NCBI GenBank assembly: GCA_027623325.1 | Contig: JAQBXY010000005.1 | Span: 62,001 to 126,000 of the forward strand | Length of the DNA: 64,000 nucleotides | Source: Gemmatimonadota bacterium | GTDB lineage: Bacteria > Gemmatimonadota > Gemmatimonadetes > Longimicrobiales > Gaopeijiaceae | Direction: 5' to 3' | Shown here: piece by piece, positions 1 to 9,410 of the stretch | Numbering within the stretch: position 1 is the first letter of the stretch | Layout: each line of letters opens with the position of its first letter | Position numbers and translations under genes: made by a program | The notes under the pieces: model-generated | Database searches by the model: none | The model's input: the letters and a program-made list of their open reading frames with translations, nothing else | What the model was told of the DNA's origin: nothing

Positions 1-663
1 CGCCTGGAGTTGCGAAATCTGGCGCTCCGTCTCGATGTCCGGCCGAGTATCGACCCGGACACTCTGATCGAATGGACGGTCGGGACGCGTAATGTGACGT
101 TCGTGTACAGTCCGAATCCGTTGCCGCCACCCGATGGCATCCGGATCGGCGGTGCACCCGCTTGGCGAACCATCCTCGACCTTGTGATCCCCGCCCAGCT
201 GACCGGACCGGCCGAGTTTTGTGCGGTTGTGTCGTGTCCCCACGCGCTCCAGCCGGGACAGATCAGCTACGCGGCGCTCGTCCTCACAAGTCGAGCGGCG
301 GATCCCGCGTTTCAGCCCAGTGACTCTGTTCGTCTCGATGTGCGCCCGGTCTTCGATCGCAGTGCCATGCCGAAGTCACCTATGGGGGGCTCGCTCGTTT
401 CCGAGATCCTCGGTCGAAGCGTGCCCGCCGAGGCGTTCGGCAGCAGCCCTGGGGCCCTGATCGAAGTCCCTTTCACGCAGTTCGCTCGCGATCTGTTGAG
501 AGGAGAAGACGGAGCCGGGAATAGGGCCACCAATACGCTCGCATTGCTCTCGGTCTTCGAGCCGTTCTCCATCTCTTTTGCTTCGTTCGATGGACCTGGC
601 ACGGCAGGCGAGCCCTTCCTGCGACTCGTGCTGACCATCGGACCGGCGGTGCAGCTGCCATGA
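1..663 (+). CDS. Hypothetical protein, C-terminal part (5' end outside window)
   Basis: The frame is open from the first base of the window, so this is the end of a longer gene; the TTG at position 10 is only the first possible start inside the window. I do not recognise the family. The visible 220 residues look like an extracytoplasmic beta-rich protein: alternating hydrophobic residues, two similar segments reading LxLDVRP and VRLDVRP about 100 residues apart, and no membrane helix. The stop overlaps the next gene's ATG (ATGA), and that gene encodes an outer-membrane barrel, so the pair probably works at the cell surface. This role is inferred from context only. Confidence 0.6.
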   Translation, partial: RLELRNLALRLDVRPSIDPDTLIEWTVGTRNVTFVYSPNPLPPPDGIRIGGAPAWRTILDLVIPAQLTGPAEFCAVVSCPHALQPGQISYAALVLTSRAADPAFQPSDSVRLDVRPVFDRSAMPKSPMGGSLVSEILGRSVPAEAFGSSPGALIEVPFTQFARDLLRGEDGAGNRATNTLALLSVFEPFSISFASFDGPGTAGEPFLRLVLTIGPAVQLP

Positions 664-1823
664 CGAACCGCACTCTCCTGCTCGCGCTCGTCCTGGCCTG
701 TTCCGCCCGACCCGTCGCGTCTCAGTCGTTGTTCAACGCCGCAGGACTCGGTGTACCGATCGAGGCGCTGGACGGGAAGGCCCGCGCCCTCGGCAGCTTC
801 GGCATCGGTCTCCGGGGCGCTGCGTTCATGCCCGCCGACCCGGCTGCCATCGGGCGGCTCTCGATCGCAACCGGCGTGATCGCAGGTCAACCGAGTTGGG
901 TGGATTACTCTTCTCCCGCAGGGACCGGTGAATCCCAAGGGAACCGGTTTCCTCTGCTCGGGATCGCGTATCCCCTTCTTTCGGGAATGATGTCGTTCCA
1001 GCTGGGTTCGTTCCTCGATCAGCACTTTCAGGCTGAGAGTGAAGGCTCGGTCGATCTCGGGAACGGACCGCTCGATACGACGGACCTGTTCGATCAGGAC
1101 GGGTCGGTGTCGAACCTGAACATCGGCTACGCGCGTATGGTGCGCCCAGATCTTGCCGTTGGTCTGACCGTGGGTAGGTATGCTGGATCCGTCGTGCGGG
1201 AACTCACGCGCAGTTTCGGGACGGACACCTCCAGCGGCGTCGAGGACTACGTCGAGAGGGGAACGTGGGCCTATAAGGGATATTCGGTCACCGCAGGGGT
1301 CTCTGCCGACCTCACTCCGGCTGTGCGGGTCGCGGGCAGCGTGCAGTTGCCGACCGGGCTCGATGCGATCGCGTCGGAGGAGACCGGCGGTACCGATGGC
1401 AACTTCGACCTCCCGATACAGTTTCGAGTCGGCGCCAGCGCCGTGTTGGCACCGGGCCTGCTGGTTACGGGGAGCGCCTACCTCGCGGATTGGTCTTCGA
1501 CCGAGGCCGACCTCAACGGCGGCGGGGATGCCGGCTCTACGAACGGCGTTGGCGTAGGCGTCGAACTTTCCCGGGCGCGACTCCTCGGCAAGGACGCGCC
1601 CCTGCGATTCGGGTTTCGCCGGACCGGTCTCCCGTTTGCGTTCGACGGTACCGGGGCAACGGAGCGGACATTCTCCGGAGGATTCGGCCTCGTGCTGAAC
1701 ACTACCGGAGGCGTCGTTCTGGCAGGCTCGGACTTCGCCATCGAGCGCGGGCGTCGCTCGGGCGGCGGGATCACGGAAAACTTCTGGCGCGCGACGGTCT
1801 CGCTCATCGTTTCGGGCTTCTAG
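660..1823 (+). CDS. Outer-membrane beta-barrel protein, hypothetical
   Basis: This is a 387-residue protein with a clear N-terminal signal peptide: positive residues, then a hydrophobic run LLLALVLACSA, with likely cleavage near VASQS at residue 21-23. The mature part is rich in glycine and alternating aromatic and small residues, with repeated strand pairs (for example around residues 75-110, 205-230 and 320-350), and ends in phenylalanine, the usual last residue of an outer-membrane barrel. It resembles the broad FadL/OmpP1/PorV-like class, but I cannot name a family. It overlaps the preceding gene by 4 bases and precedes mtaB by 39 bases. Confidence 0.6.
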   Translation: MTNRTLLLALVLACSARPVASQSLFNAAGLGVPIEALDGKARALGSFGIGLRGAAFMPADPAAIGRLSIATGVIAGQPSWVDYSSPAGTGESQGNRFPLLGIAYPLLSGMMSFQLGSFLDQHFQAESEGSVDLGNGPLDTTDLFDQDGSVSNLNIGYARMVRPDLAVGLTVGRYAGSVVRELTRSFGTDTSSGVEDYVERGTWAYKGYSVTAGVSADLTPAVRVAGSVQLPTGLDAIASEETGGTDGNFDLPIQFRVGASAVLAPGLLVTGSAYLADWSSTEADLNGGGDAGSTNGVGVGVELSRARLLGKDAPLRFGFRRTGLPFAFDGTGATERTFSGGFGLVLNTTGGVVLAGSDFAIERGRRSGGGITENFWRATVSLIVSGF

Positions 1824-1862
1824 TCCGGGCAGGCCGGGGTCGGACCCGGGAGGTGGAGTCGG

Positions 1863-3194
1863 ATGCGTGTTTACTACCAGACCTTCGGTTGTAAGGCGAA
1901 TCAGTACGACACCGAGCGAATGCGCCAGGAGAGCGAGGCCCGTGGGGCCCAGACGACGGAAGTTCGGTCCGAGGCTGACCTCGTCGTCGTGAACACCTGC
2001 ACCGTGACGAATCAGGCCGACGCAGAGGCACGTCGCTTCATTCGTCGACTCCGTCGAGAGAGTCCGGAGACGGAGGTCGTCGTGGCCGGCTGTTCTGCTG
2101 CCCTGCGCGAGCCGGAGTATCGGGCCATGCCCGGGGTCCGCAGCGTCGTTCGCGGGCACGACCCCGTTGCGGTGGCCTCGGTCGTCGTCCCCGACTACTT
2201 CGCCCAGATCGAGTTGAGGACCGGACTCGACCGTATCGATCCGGAGCCGATCGGCGGAGATCTGCTCCGGCGACGCCGGGGCGCAGCGCGGGGCTGGCTC
2301 AAGGTCCAGGATGGCTGTGACCGAAAGTGCTCGTTTTGTGCCACACGGCTCGCCCGGGGAGTCTCGCGGTCCCGACCCGTCGAGGAAGTCGTGGCGGAAG
2401 CGAGGTTGATGTCCGACGCTCACGCTGAACTCGTGATCACCGGCATCCACATTGGACACTACGGGATTGATCTCGAGGGCGCGTACAGTTTGTCGCGGCT
2501 ATGCGCCACGCTACTCGACCGAGTGCCAGGCGTCCGCTTTCGGTTGGGCAGTATCGAGGCAACCGAGGTCGATGACCTCATGGTCGACCTCCTCTCGACC
2601 TCGGATGCGCGCCTGGTGCCGCACCTGCATATGCCGCTTCAGAGCGGGGCCGATCCTGTACTCCGGGCCATGCGAAGGTGGCACACGCGGGAGCAGTACA
2701 GGACACGTGTGCTGGAGATCGCCGAGCGGGTATCGCCCCTTGGCCTCGGCGCGGACGTCATCGCCGGCTTCCCGGGAGAGTCGGACCGGGACCATGCTTC
2801 GACCCGAGCCTTGATCGAGGAACTCCCCTTCACCTATCTGCATGTGTTCCCGTTTTCTCCGAGGACGGGGACGGCTGCGGCCGAACTGCCTGACCCGGTA
2901 CCTCAGCGTATCGCCGGGGACCGGGCTCGAGAACTTCGCGACATCGCACAGCGTAGCGCCGCCGCCTACCGCGCCTCGAGGGTTGGAACTCCCGCAGGGG
3001 TCGTCCCGGAAGGAGACGGGCGAAGGGGCCTGACCGAGGACTACCTCCGAGTGGACATCGGCGATCGTGAAGAGAGGCGAGAGCGAGGGGTTCGGCCAAA
3101 GCCGACGGGTGGCCTCGTCAGGGGGACCCTGCGGGGCGACGCGGACCATCTGTATATTGAGACGCCCCGGCAAACCCCACTGATTAACGCATGA
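1863..3194 (+). CDS. mtaB: tRNA t6A37 methylthiotransferase MtaB
   Basis: A radical-SAM methylthiotransferase that converts N6-threonylcarbamoyladenosine at tRNA position 37 to its 2-methylthio form. The N-terminal UPF0004 domain carries the three auxiliary-cluster cysteines (FGCKANQ at Cys10, NTCTVT at Cys46, AGCSA at Cys77). The radical-SAM motif CDRKCSFC gives Cys152, Cys156 and Cys159. The phrase FGCKANQ and the length of 443 residues fit MtaB better than MiaB or RimO. A purine-rich Shine-Dalgarno region (GGGAGGTGGAG) precedes the ATG. The stop overlaps miaB by 4 bases, so the two modification enzymes are probably translated together. Confidence 0.9.
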   Translation: MRVYYQTFGCKANQYDTERMRQESEARGAQTTEVRSEADLVVVNTCTVTNQADAEARRFIRRLRRESPETEVVVAGCSAALREPEYRAMPGVRSVVRGHDPVAVASVVVPDYFAQIELRTGLDRIDPEPIGGDLLRRRRGAARGWLKVQDGCDRKCSFCATRLARGVSRSRPVEEVVAEARLMSDAHAELVITGIHIGHYGIDLEGAYSLSRLCATLLDRVPGVRFRLGSIEATEVDDLMVDLLSTSDARLVPHLHMPLQSGADPVLRAMRRWHTREQYRTRVLEIAERVSPLGLGADVIAGFPGESDRDHASTRALIEELPFTYLHVFPFSPRTGTAAAELPDPVPQRIAGDRARELRDIAQRSAAAYRASRVGTPAGVVPEGDGRRGLTEDYLRVDIGDREERRERGVRPKPTGGLVRGTLRGDADHLYIETPRQTPLINA

Positions 3195-4621
3195 ATCCCA
3201 GCCCTCGTCTCAAGCGGGCGTACGTGGAAACGTACGGCTGTCAGATGAATATCAGCGATGGTGAGCTGATGGAGGGTATCTTGGCGGACGGGGGCTACGA
3301 GATCGTCCGGGCTCCGGAGGACGCAGATGTCGTTCTCGTGAACACCTGCGCGATCCGAGAGCACGCAGAGCGCAGGGTGCTCGGCCGAGTCTCCCAGCTC
3401 AACGGCCTCAAGCTGGAACGCCCCGACCTGCTCATCGGGGTGACCGGGTGCATGGCGCAGAGGTTGGGGGAGACGCTGCTAGAGCAGGCGCCGTATGTCG
3501 ATCTGGTGATGGGCCCGGACGGATATCGCGGCCTCCCCGAGGCTCTGGCTCGGCTCGAGCGCGGCGAAGACGTCGACCATGCGGCACTCGGAGCTGCGGA
3601 AACCGAGGATGCCGCAGAGGGAGTAGTCCTCATCCATGGGCGCAAGCGGGGCCCTCAGCTCGCGGTACTCGCGTTGGACATGGACGAGAACTATCAGGGG
3701 CTCGAACAACGAAGGGCCGATGGGCCAGCCGCTTGGGTTCCGATCCAGCGAGGGTGTGATCACCGGTGTACCTACTGCATCGTCCCCTATGTGCGCGGTG
3801 GGGAGAAGAATCGAAGCGCCGTCGAGATCCTGTCTGAGGTCAGGGGGCTCGCCGAGCAGGGCGTGAGCGAGGTGACGCTCCTGGGCCAGACCGTGAATTC
3901 CTACGTCTGGAAGGATGTCGACTTCCCGAGCCTGCTTCGTGACGTCGCCCGTATCGATGGGATTGGGCGTGTACGCTTCACCTCCCCCCACCCCAATGAC
4001 GTGACAGAACGGCTCGTGGAGGTGATGGCGGAGGAGACCGGCGTTTGTGAGCAGCTCCACCTTCCGGCCCAATCCGGTGACGATCGCACGCTTCGTCGGA
4101 TGCTCCGTCGCTATACCGTCGAGAGCCTGTTGGAAAAGATCGAACTGGTGAGGACGGCGATTCCTGACATCGCGCTCTCGACGGACATCATCGTGGCATT
4201 CCCTGGAGAGACGGACGCGGAGTTCAGGGCCACACTCGGATTGATGCGGGAGGTGCGCTTCGACGAGGCATTCACCTACAAGTATTCGTTGCGCGAAGGC
4301 ACTCCTGCGACACGCCTGCCGGCGGAAGACTTCATCGACTCCGACGAGGCACAGTCCCGGCTCGCGGAACTGATCGAGGTGACTCGCGCGATCCAGTCGG
4401 AGATCAACGAGGCGGAACTCGGGCGGATCGAGGAGGTCTTGATCGAGAATCGCGGACGTGACGAGGGTCAGATTCGTGGTCGAACACGCCGAAACAAGGT
4501 CGTCGTGTTCGACGGAGATGCGTCACGAATCGGTCAATACGCGCGTACCATGCTCGACCGCACGACCGGAGCGACGTTCGTAGGTACAGAGGTAGGGGCT
4601 CACGCAGCGGTGGAAGGATGA
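3191..4621 (+). CDS. miaB: tRNA-2-methylthio-N6-dimethylallyladenosine synthase MiaB
   Basis: It adds a methylthio group to i6A37 of tRNAs reading UNN codons. The N-terminal domain has the diagnostic TYGCQMN (Cys17), NTCAIR and TGCMAQR cysteines. The radical-SAM motif CDHRCTYC provides Cys189, Cys193 and Cys196 and is followed by IVPYVRG, typical of MiaB. A TRAM RNA-binding domain occupies roughly residues 405-470. At 476 residues it is slightly longer than E. coli MiaB. It overlaps mtaB upstream and the LapA-domain gene downstream by 4 bases each. The i6A-forming enzyme MiaA is not in the window. Confidence 0.93.
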   Translation: MNPSPRLKRAYVETYGCQMNISDGELMEGILADGGYEIVRAPEDADVVLVNTCAIREHAERRVLGRVSQLNGLKLERPDLLIGVTGCMAQRLGETLLEQAPYVDLVMGPDGYRGLPEALARLERGEDVDHAALGAAETEDAAEGVVLIHGRKRGPQLAVLALDMDENYQGLEQRRADGPAAWVPIQRGCDHRCTYCIVPYVRGGEKNRSAVEILSEVRGLAEQGVSEVTLLGQTVNSYVWKDVDFPSLLRDVARIDGIGRVRFTSPHPNDVTERLVEVMAEETGVCEQLHLPAQSGDDRTLRRMLRRYTVESLLEKIELVRTAIPDIALSTDIIVAFPGETDAEFRATLGLMREVRFDEAFTYKYSLREGTPATRLPAEDFIDSDEAQSRLAELIEVTRAIQSEINEAELGRIEEVLIENRGRDEGQIRGRTRRNKVVVFDGDASRIGQYARTMLDRTTGATFVGTEVGAHAAVEG

Positions 4622-4938
4622 ACCGGCTACTCGGAGGGGTGGGGGCTATCCTCCTCTTGGCTCTTTCGCTCTCGTTTGCCTCCCTCAACTCGGGGCAGCG
4701 GGTCACGCTTCGGCTCGGAGTGATCACGCTGTACGGAGTTCCGCTCACCGTAGTTGCGTTCGGGAGTGTTATTGCGGGAATGGTCGTCATGCTCGTGGCG
4801 GGAATCCGCTCCGACCTCAAGGTCCGTCGTATCCTCCGGGCCAGACTCGTCGAAGAAGATCGGGCCGAACGGGATCGTTTCGTCGATCGCGACCAGCAGG
4901 AGCTCTTTAGAGGACCGGGGGAACTATCTGATCCATAG
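4618..4938 (+). CDS. LapA-domain inner-membrane protein
   Basis: A small 106-residue protein with two membrane segments (about residues 5-22 and 38-62) separated by a short periplasmic stretch containing SLNSGQRVTLRLG, and a charged cytoplasmic tail. This layout and the FASLNSGQ motif match the lipopolysaccharide assembly protein A (LapA/DUF1049) family, whose E. coli member helps control LPS synthesis. The tail is shorter than in E. coli LapA and no LapB partner is adjacent, so a role in LPS control is inferred. It starts inside the miaB stop (ATGA) and ends 22 bases before comEC. Confidence 0.7.
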   Translation: MNRLLGGVGAILLLALSLSFASLNSGQRVTLRLGVITLYGVPLTVVAFGSVIAGMVVMLVAGIRSDLKVRRILRARLVEEDRAERDRFVDRDQQELFRGPGELSDP

Positions 4939-4960
4939 CGTACAGGGGTGCGATCCGTAG

Positions 4961-7273
4961 TTGGGTCTGCCCCCTGTCGTGCAGTTGGCGCTTGTGTTGG
5001 TCGCCGGCGTCGGCTGGGGCTTGCTCGGCGCTCCGATTTGGATGGCGCCGCTTCCCGGACTTCTTGTTCTCGGCGCGCCCATCCTCGCATCGACCCGTCC
5101 CGCTTCTCGACGGACACTGGCAGGCGTGGCCGTGATCGGGGCGCTTGCGACCTCCATGGCGGGCGCCGGCGCTCACTGTCCACTACCCACCGAGGGGACG
5201 GTGGCGACGCTGGAGGGTCGATTCGTGGTGGCACTCAGGTCCGGTTCGGCCCCATTCGAGCGTGCGGATGGGTGCGGGACCGTGACGTTCGTGGGACGAG
5301 GGGACGTCGACGTCGGCCGGCTGAGCGTTGTGCGCGGCACCTGGCGATCCGGCTCTCGGGGCCCATGGTTGCAGGGCCAAACGACGGCCTCCCTGCCCAT
5401 TCCGCAGCTGTTGCGACTCCGAGACCGTCCCGCTCAGCTACGCTGGACCTCGGTCGCATGGCGTGATGAACTCGTCGAGCGCCTCCACCGCCTGTACGGA
5501 CCTCGTGCCACCGTGGTCACCGCGCTGATTCTAGCTCGAAAGGAGGGGATGGATCCCGCGATGCGCGAGATATTCGCGGCGACAGGGATTGCCCACCTCC
5601 TGGCGATCTCGGGGTTTCACGTCGGCGTCGTTGCCGGCATGGCGCTCTCGCTGCTCCGGATCGCAGGAGTCGGGGGACGAAACGCCGCCCTCGGGGCGGG
5701 CGTTGTGGCCTGGCTGTATGTCGCGCTCATCGGCCTCCCGGACTCGGCACTTCGCGCCGCCCTGATTCTCACCTTCGTCGCAATGTCCCGGTCTCGCGGA
5801 CGCCCGCCTGCACGCTGGGGTGCCCTGGCTGCGGCAGCCGTCGTCCTCCTGGTGCTGGACCCGATGAAGCTGACGGCGCCCGGCTTCCAGCTCTCATTTG
5901 CCGGTGCGGCCGGGCTCGTGGCCTGGGCGGGTCCGTGGACGCGATTCCTCGAGCGCCGACTCGGACCGCGCGTGGTGCGGCCGTTGGTCACGGGACTCGC
6001 AGCAGGGTGTGCCGCCACAGTGGCGACGCTTCCGATCGTGGCCTGGCATTTCGAGCGAGTGTCGTTGGTGGGAATCCCCATGACACTCATCGCGACCCCA
6101 TTGGTGACACTCGCGCTTCCCGGCGGATTGTTGTCCCTCGGGCTGGACTTCGTCTCCCCGAGCGCGGCGACGTTCTTTGCGGGTGGCGTTTCGGTCCTGT
6201 TGGATCTGCTCGTCTCGTTGGCTGAGCTCGTTGCCCGTTGGCCGGCGGCGAACGCTTGGACGAGCCGAGGCAGTGTCCTTGCGGCTCTCGTTGGGATCGC
6301 GGTGGCCGCGTGGATCGCCAGGCGTCCCGGAGTCGGCGCTTCGGGGCGACGCGGCCTCCTGGTCCTGTACTCGGCTACGGGGATCGTCGCATGGCCCCTC
6401 CTGTTGGACCTCGAGCGCCGTGGCTCCCTCGAGGTGGTCATGATCGACGTCGGGCAGGGTGATGCGATCGCGATCCGAACACCGCGAGGCCGATGGGTGC
6501 TCGTCGATGCGGGGCCACCGGCGGGTACGCCTGCGCCCCCGGGTGGCGAGACGAGGGCGGGGGACCCGCGTTCGCATCCCGTCGTCCGAGATCTGCGACG
6601 GCGTGGAGTGGACCGACTCGAAGTCCTTTACCTCACGCATCCCGACCTCGATCACATCGGGGGAGCGGAGGCAGTCCTGGCCAGCTTCGAGGTCGGGCGC
6701 GTGGTCGACCCGGCACTGCCGGCGCCAAAGATGGCCTACGCGGCTGTGCTGTCGGCGGCCGCGCGGCTTGGGGTGCCCTGGTCGGCCGCCCGTGCCGGTC
6801 AGCGACTCGAGATCGATGAAGTGGAGTTTCGTGTCCTGCACCCGAGGGAGCCACTCATCGATCCGTCCGAAGCCAATGCCTCGTCGGTCGTGCTGCTCGT
6901 TTCGTGGCGCGGGTTTCAAGCCCTCCTCACCGGAGACGCCTACGTCGACGTCGAGCGCCATCTGATCGATGAGGTGGGCGATCTCGACCTGCTCAAGGTT
7001 GGACACCACGGAAGTGACACCTCGACCGACTCGCTCTTCCTCTCCCAAGCCCGGCCCGAAATAGCCCTGATCTCCGTCGGCCGCCGTAATCGGTACGGCC
7101 ATCCGTCGCCTGGGGTTGTCGGCCGTCTCGAGCGGGCGGGAGCCGTTGTTCATCGGACCGATCGGGAAGGCGCGATTCGGGTGCTGGTACGGCCCGACGG
7201 GGCGGTGAACATCCGCACGGATCGGGCGGACGTGTCGCCGCTCGGCCGGGACGCGTCCCGCGATAGGCGTTGA
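4961..7273 (+). CDS. comEC: ComEC/Rec2 family DNA-uptake channel
   Basis: An inner-membrane protein expected to pass single-stranded DNA into the cell during natural transformation. The N-terminal third has several hydrophobic helices and an OB-like segment. The central competence domain carries GIAHLLAISGFHVGVVAG (about residue 208-226), the family hallmark, within many membrane helices. The C-terminal metallo-beta-lactamase domain begins near residue 485 with MIDVGQGDA and has THPDLDHIGG (metal ligands, about residue 558), LTGDA and VGHHGSDTST. At 770 residues it is full length. The TTG start is weakly supported; GTG at 4979 is an alternative. No other competence genes are visible. Confidence 0.9.
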   Translation: MGLPPVVQLALVLVAGVGWGLLGAPIWMAPLPGLLVLGAPILASTRPASRRTLAGVAVIGALATSMAGAGAHCPLPTEGTVATLEGRFVVALRSGSAPFERADGCGTVTFVGRGDVDVGRLSVVRGTWRSGSRGPWLQGQTTASLPIPQLLRLRDRPAQLRWTSVAWRDELVERLHRLYGPRATVVTALILARKEGMDPAMREIFAATGIAHLLAISGFHVGVVAGMALSLLRIAGVGGRNAALGAGVVAWLYVALIGLPDSALRAALILTFVAMSRSRGRPPARWGALAAAAVVLLVLDPMKLTAPGFQLSFAGAAGLVAWAGPWTRFLERRLGPRVVRPLVTGLAAGCAATVATLPIVAWHFERVSLVGIPMTLIATPLVTLALPGGLLSLGLDFVSPSAATFFAGGVSVLLDLLVSLAELVARWPAANAWTSRGSVLAALVGIAVAAWIARRPGVGASGRRGLLVLYSATGIVAWPLLLDLERRGSLEVVMIDVGQGDAIAIRTPRGRWVLVDAGPPAGTPAPPGGETRAGDPRSHPVVRDLRRRGVDRLEVLYLTHPDLDHIGGAEAVLASFEVGRVVDPALPAPKMAYAAVLSAAARLGVPWSAARAGQRLEIDEVEFRVLHPREPLIDPSEANASSVVLLVSWRGFQALLTGDAYVDVERHLIDEVGDLDLLKVGHHGSDTSTDSLFLSQARPEIALISVGRRNRYGHPSPGVVGRLERAGAVVHRTDREGAIRVLVRPDGAVNIRTDRADVSPLGRDASRDRR

Positions 7274-7310
7274 CCGTCCACGGGCGTCCGGTCGATGTTT
7301 CCGAGGTCCG

Positions 7311-7333
7311 GCGTCCGTGTAGGGTTCGGACGC
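7311..7333 (+). terminator. Possible terminator hairpin after comEC
   Basis: A perfect 7-bp stem, GCGTCCG at 7311-7317 and CGGACGC at 7327-7333, with a 9-base loop, lies 38 bases after the comEC stop and 37 bases before fbp. There is no T-tract after it, so it may be a weak or factor-dependent terminator, or simply a transcript stabiliser. GC-rich DNA makes short stems common. Confidence 0.3.
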
Positions 7334-7370
7334 ACGCCCCGCACGTTCTCGGAATTCCGGATCTCGCCGA

Positions 7371-8366
7371 ATGCTCCAGAGCCACGTCGTTACGATCTCC
7401 CGATTCCTCATCGACGCGGAGCGCAAACAACCCCACGCGACCGGCGCCTTCACGAGCCTGCTTAGCGACATTGCACTGGCGGCCAAGGTCATCGGCCGCG
7501 AAGTGAACAAGGCGGGCCTCGTCGACATCCTGGGTGCCGCAGGAGACGAAAACGTACACGGCGAGCAAGTGCAGAAGCTCGACGTGTTCGCGAATCAAGT
7601 CATGTTCCGAGCGCTCGACCACACCGGTCTCGTCGCGTGCATGGCGTCGGAAGAGAACGAGACCTTCATTCCGATCCCCGACAAGTTCCCCGCAGGGGAC
7701 TACGTGGTGATCTACGATCCCCTCGATGGGTCATCGAACATCGACGTGAACGTGTCGATCGGGACGATCTTCAGCATTCACAAGAAGATCACGGACGGGG
7801 AACGGGGGACCCTCGCCGACTGCCTCCAACCGGGTTCACGCCAAGTGGCGGCAGGGTACATCCTGTACGGGTCGTCCACGATGATGGTTTACACCACGGG
7901 CGCCGGCGTACACGGCTTTACGTTGGACCCTTCGATCGGAGAGTTCGTCTTGAGCCATCCGCTCTTGCGTTTCCCCGATCCGCCGAAGAAGGTCTACTCG
8001 GTCAACGAGGCGTACTACGCCCGCTGGTCTCGCGGTCAGCAGCGACTCGTGAGCCATTTGAAGACCGATGGGGGCTTCGGTTCCCGTTACATCGGATCGC
8101 TCGTGGCCGATATGCACAGGATTCTCCTTCAGGGAGGGTTGTTCATGTATCCGGCCGAGACTCAGAACCCACAGGGCAAGTTGCGGTTGCTGTACGAGGC
8201 GGCTCCGATGGCCATGGTGATCGAGCAGGCGGGGGGGCGCGCGAGCAACGGGATCATGGACGTGATGGACATCCAGCCGGAATCGCTCCATCAGCGGATT
8301 CCTCTGTACATGGGGTCGAAGGACTTCGTCGACCTCGCCGAGAAGATGTTGGCGGAGTCTCCCTAG
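7371..8366 (+). CDS. fbp: Class I fructose-1,6-bisphosphatase
   Basis: It hydrolyses fructose 1,6-bisphosphate to fructose 6-phosphate in gluconeogenesis. The 331-residue length fits class I enzymes. The metal-binding signature [10 protein letters not shown] lies at about residues 115-124; the substrate and AMP-type region includes [10 protein letters not shown] (about 260) and [22 protein letters not shown] (about 272-293), where the conserved glutamate follows LLYE. The gene stands alone between comEC and the convergent add gene, with only 9 bases between the two stop codons, so it may have its own promoter in the 97-base gap upstream. Confidence 0.95.
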   Translation: MLQSHVVTISRFLIDAERKQPHATGAFTSLLSDIALAAKVIGREVNKAGLVDILGAAGDENVHGEQVQKLDVFANQVMFRALDHTGLVACMASEENETFIPIPDKFPAGDYVVIYDPLDGSSNIDVNVSIGTIFSIHKKITDGERGTLADCLQPGSRQVAAGYILYGSSTMMVYTTGAGVHGFTLDPSIGEFVLSHPLLRFPDPPKKVYSVNEAYYARWSRGQQRLVSHLKTDGGFGSRYIGSLVADMHRILLQGGLFMYPAETQNPQGKLRLLYEAAPMAMVIEQAGGRASNGIMDVMDIQPESLHQRIPLYMGSKDFVDLAEKMLAESP

Positions 8367-8375
8367 TAGCTCGCC

Positions 8376-9410
8376 CTAGGACTCTATCGCGGCCACATCC
8401 TGGTCGAACCGTCGCAAGAGCTCCACGCGCGTGGCCGGATCGACGAACGCGTGCTCGAAACCGGCTCGGGCTACCGCGACGAGTTCCTTCCAGGTCAAGT
8501 CGAGTTCATCCCTGGCGTGTTCGTACTCCTGCGTCAGTGTGACGCCCGACATCAGTCGGTTGTCGGTGCCGAGGCAAACCGTGAGCCCTTCATCCAGGTA
8601 GAGCCGCGCGGGGTGATCGCCGTGCGACGTGACCACTCGAGTCTGCACGTTGGAGGTTAGGCAGGTCTCCAGCGGAATCCCTCGCGCCGCGATCAGCTCC
8701 ATCAGAGCACGATCCTCATGGAGCCGAGTACCGTGCCCGATTCTCCGAGCGTGTCCGACTTCCACAGCCTGCCGGATCGACTCAGCTCCGTAGCCTTCTC
8801 CTGCATGGATCGTAATCGGTACTCCTGCACGCGAGGCTCGCTCGAACGAAGCGATGTGGTCGGCCACCGGATTGCCCGCCTCGGCCCCGGCCAGATCGAA
8901 TCCGCACACCCCATGAGGCGCGTAACCCACTGCGAGGTCGGCCATCTCCAGCGAGCGCGAAGGCGCATGCGAGCGCAACGCACAGACGATGACGCCGCTT
9001 TGAATGCCGAGATCCTGCTTCGCTCGTGCGAGGCCTCGGAGGGTGGCTTCAACCGCTTCGCTTGATGCGAGTCCTTTCGCTGTATTCAGGGCGGGGCAGA
9101 ATCGAACTTCAACGTAGAGCACGTTCTCCGCCGCGTGGTCCTCGGCCAGTTCGTAGGCGATCCGTTCCAGCGCGTCCGCGTCTTGCATGACGGCGAGCGT
9201 GACTTCGAAGCGCTGGAGGTACTCTTCTAGGCTCGAAGCATCCGAAACGAGCATGTGGTCGGCGAGGTCGGCGGCCGACCTAGCCGGCAACTCCACGTCG
9301 CGCTCGTGAGCGAGCGCCAGCAGGGTGCCCGGACGAAGGGATCCGTCGAGATGTACGTGAAGCTCGGATTTGGGCAGCCGAAGGAGCAGCTCCGGCGCCG
9401 GTGTCAGCAC
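8376..9410 (-). CDS. add: Adenosine deaminase
   Basis: It deaminates adenosine to inosine (purine salvage). Zinc ligands are visible in SELHVHLDGS (His18, His20), and the catalytic His-Glu in TIHAGEGYG (about 200-208); the metal-binding aspartate is in CLGTDNRL near residue 295. I chose the GTG at 9410 because it overlaps the purF stop by 7 bases and places the HVHLDG motif at the family's usual distance from the N-terminus, giving 344 residues. A start at 9494 would add a basic extension unlike the family. It is the last gene of the purine run. Confidence 0.93.
   Translation of the reverse strand: MLTPAPELLLRLPKSELHVHLDGSLRPGTLLALAHERDVELPARSAADLADHMLVSDASSLEEYLQRFEVTLAVMQDADALERIAYELAEDHAAENVLYVEVRFCPALNTAKGLASSEAVEATLRGLARAKQDLGIQSGVIVCALRSHAPSRSLEMADLAVGYAPHGVCGFDLAGAEAGNPVADHIASFERASRAGVPITIHAGEGYGAESIRQAVEVGHARRIGHGTRLHEDRALMELIAARGIPLETCLTSNVQTRVVTSHGDHPARLYLDEGLTVCLGTDNRLMSGVTLTQEYEHARDELDLTWKELVAVARAGFEHAFVDPATRVELLRRFDQDVAAIES

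Noticed and set aside
312-2459. 715-codon open frame on the minus strand
   Set aside because: It runs antisense through three plus-strand coding regions including mtaB, whose cysteine motifs are unambiguous. Its product is rich in Arg, Pro and Gly with no motif, as expected of a GC-rich shadow frame.
5894-7528. 544-codon open frame on the minus strand
   Set aside because: It is antisense to the metallo-beta-lactamase part of comEC and the start of fbp, and no recognisable domain is present.
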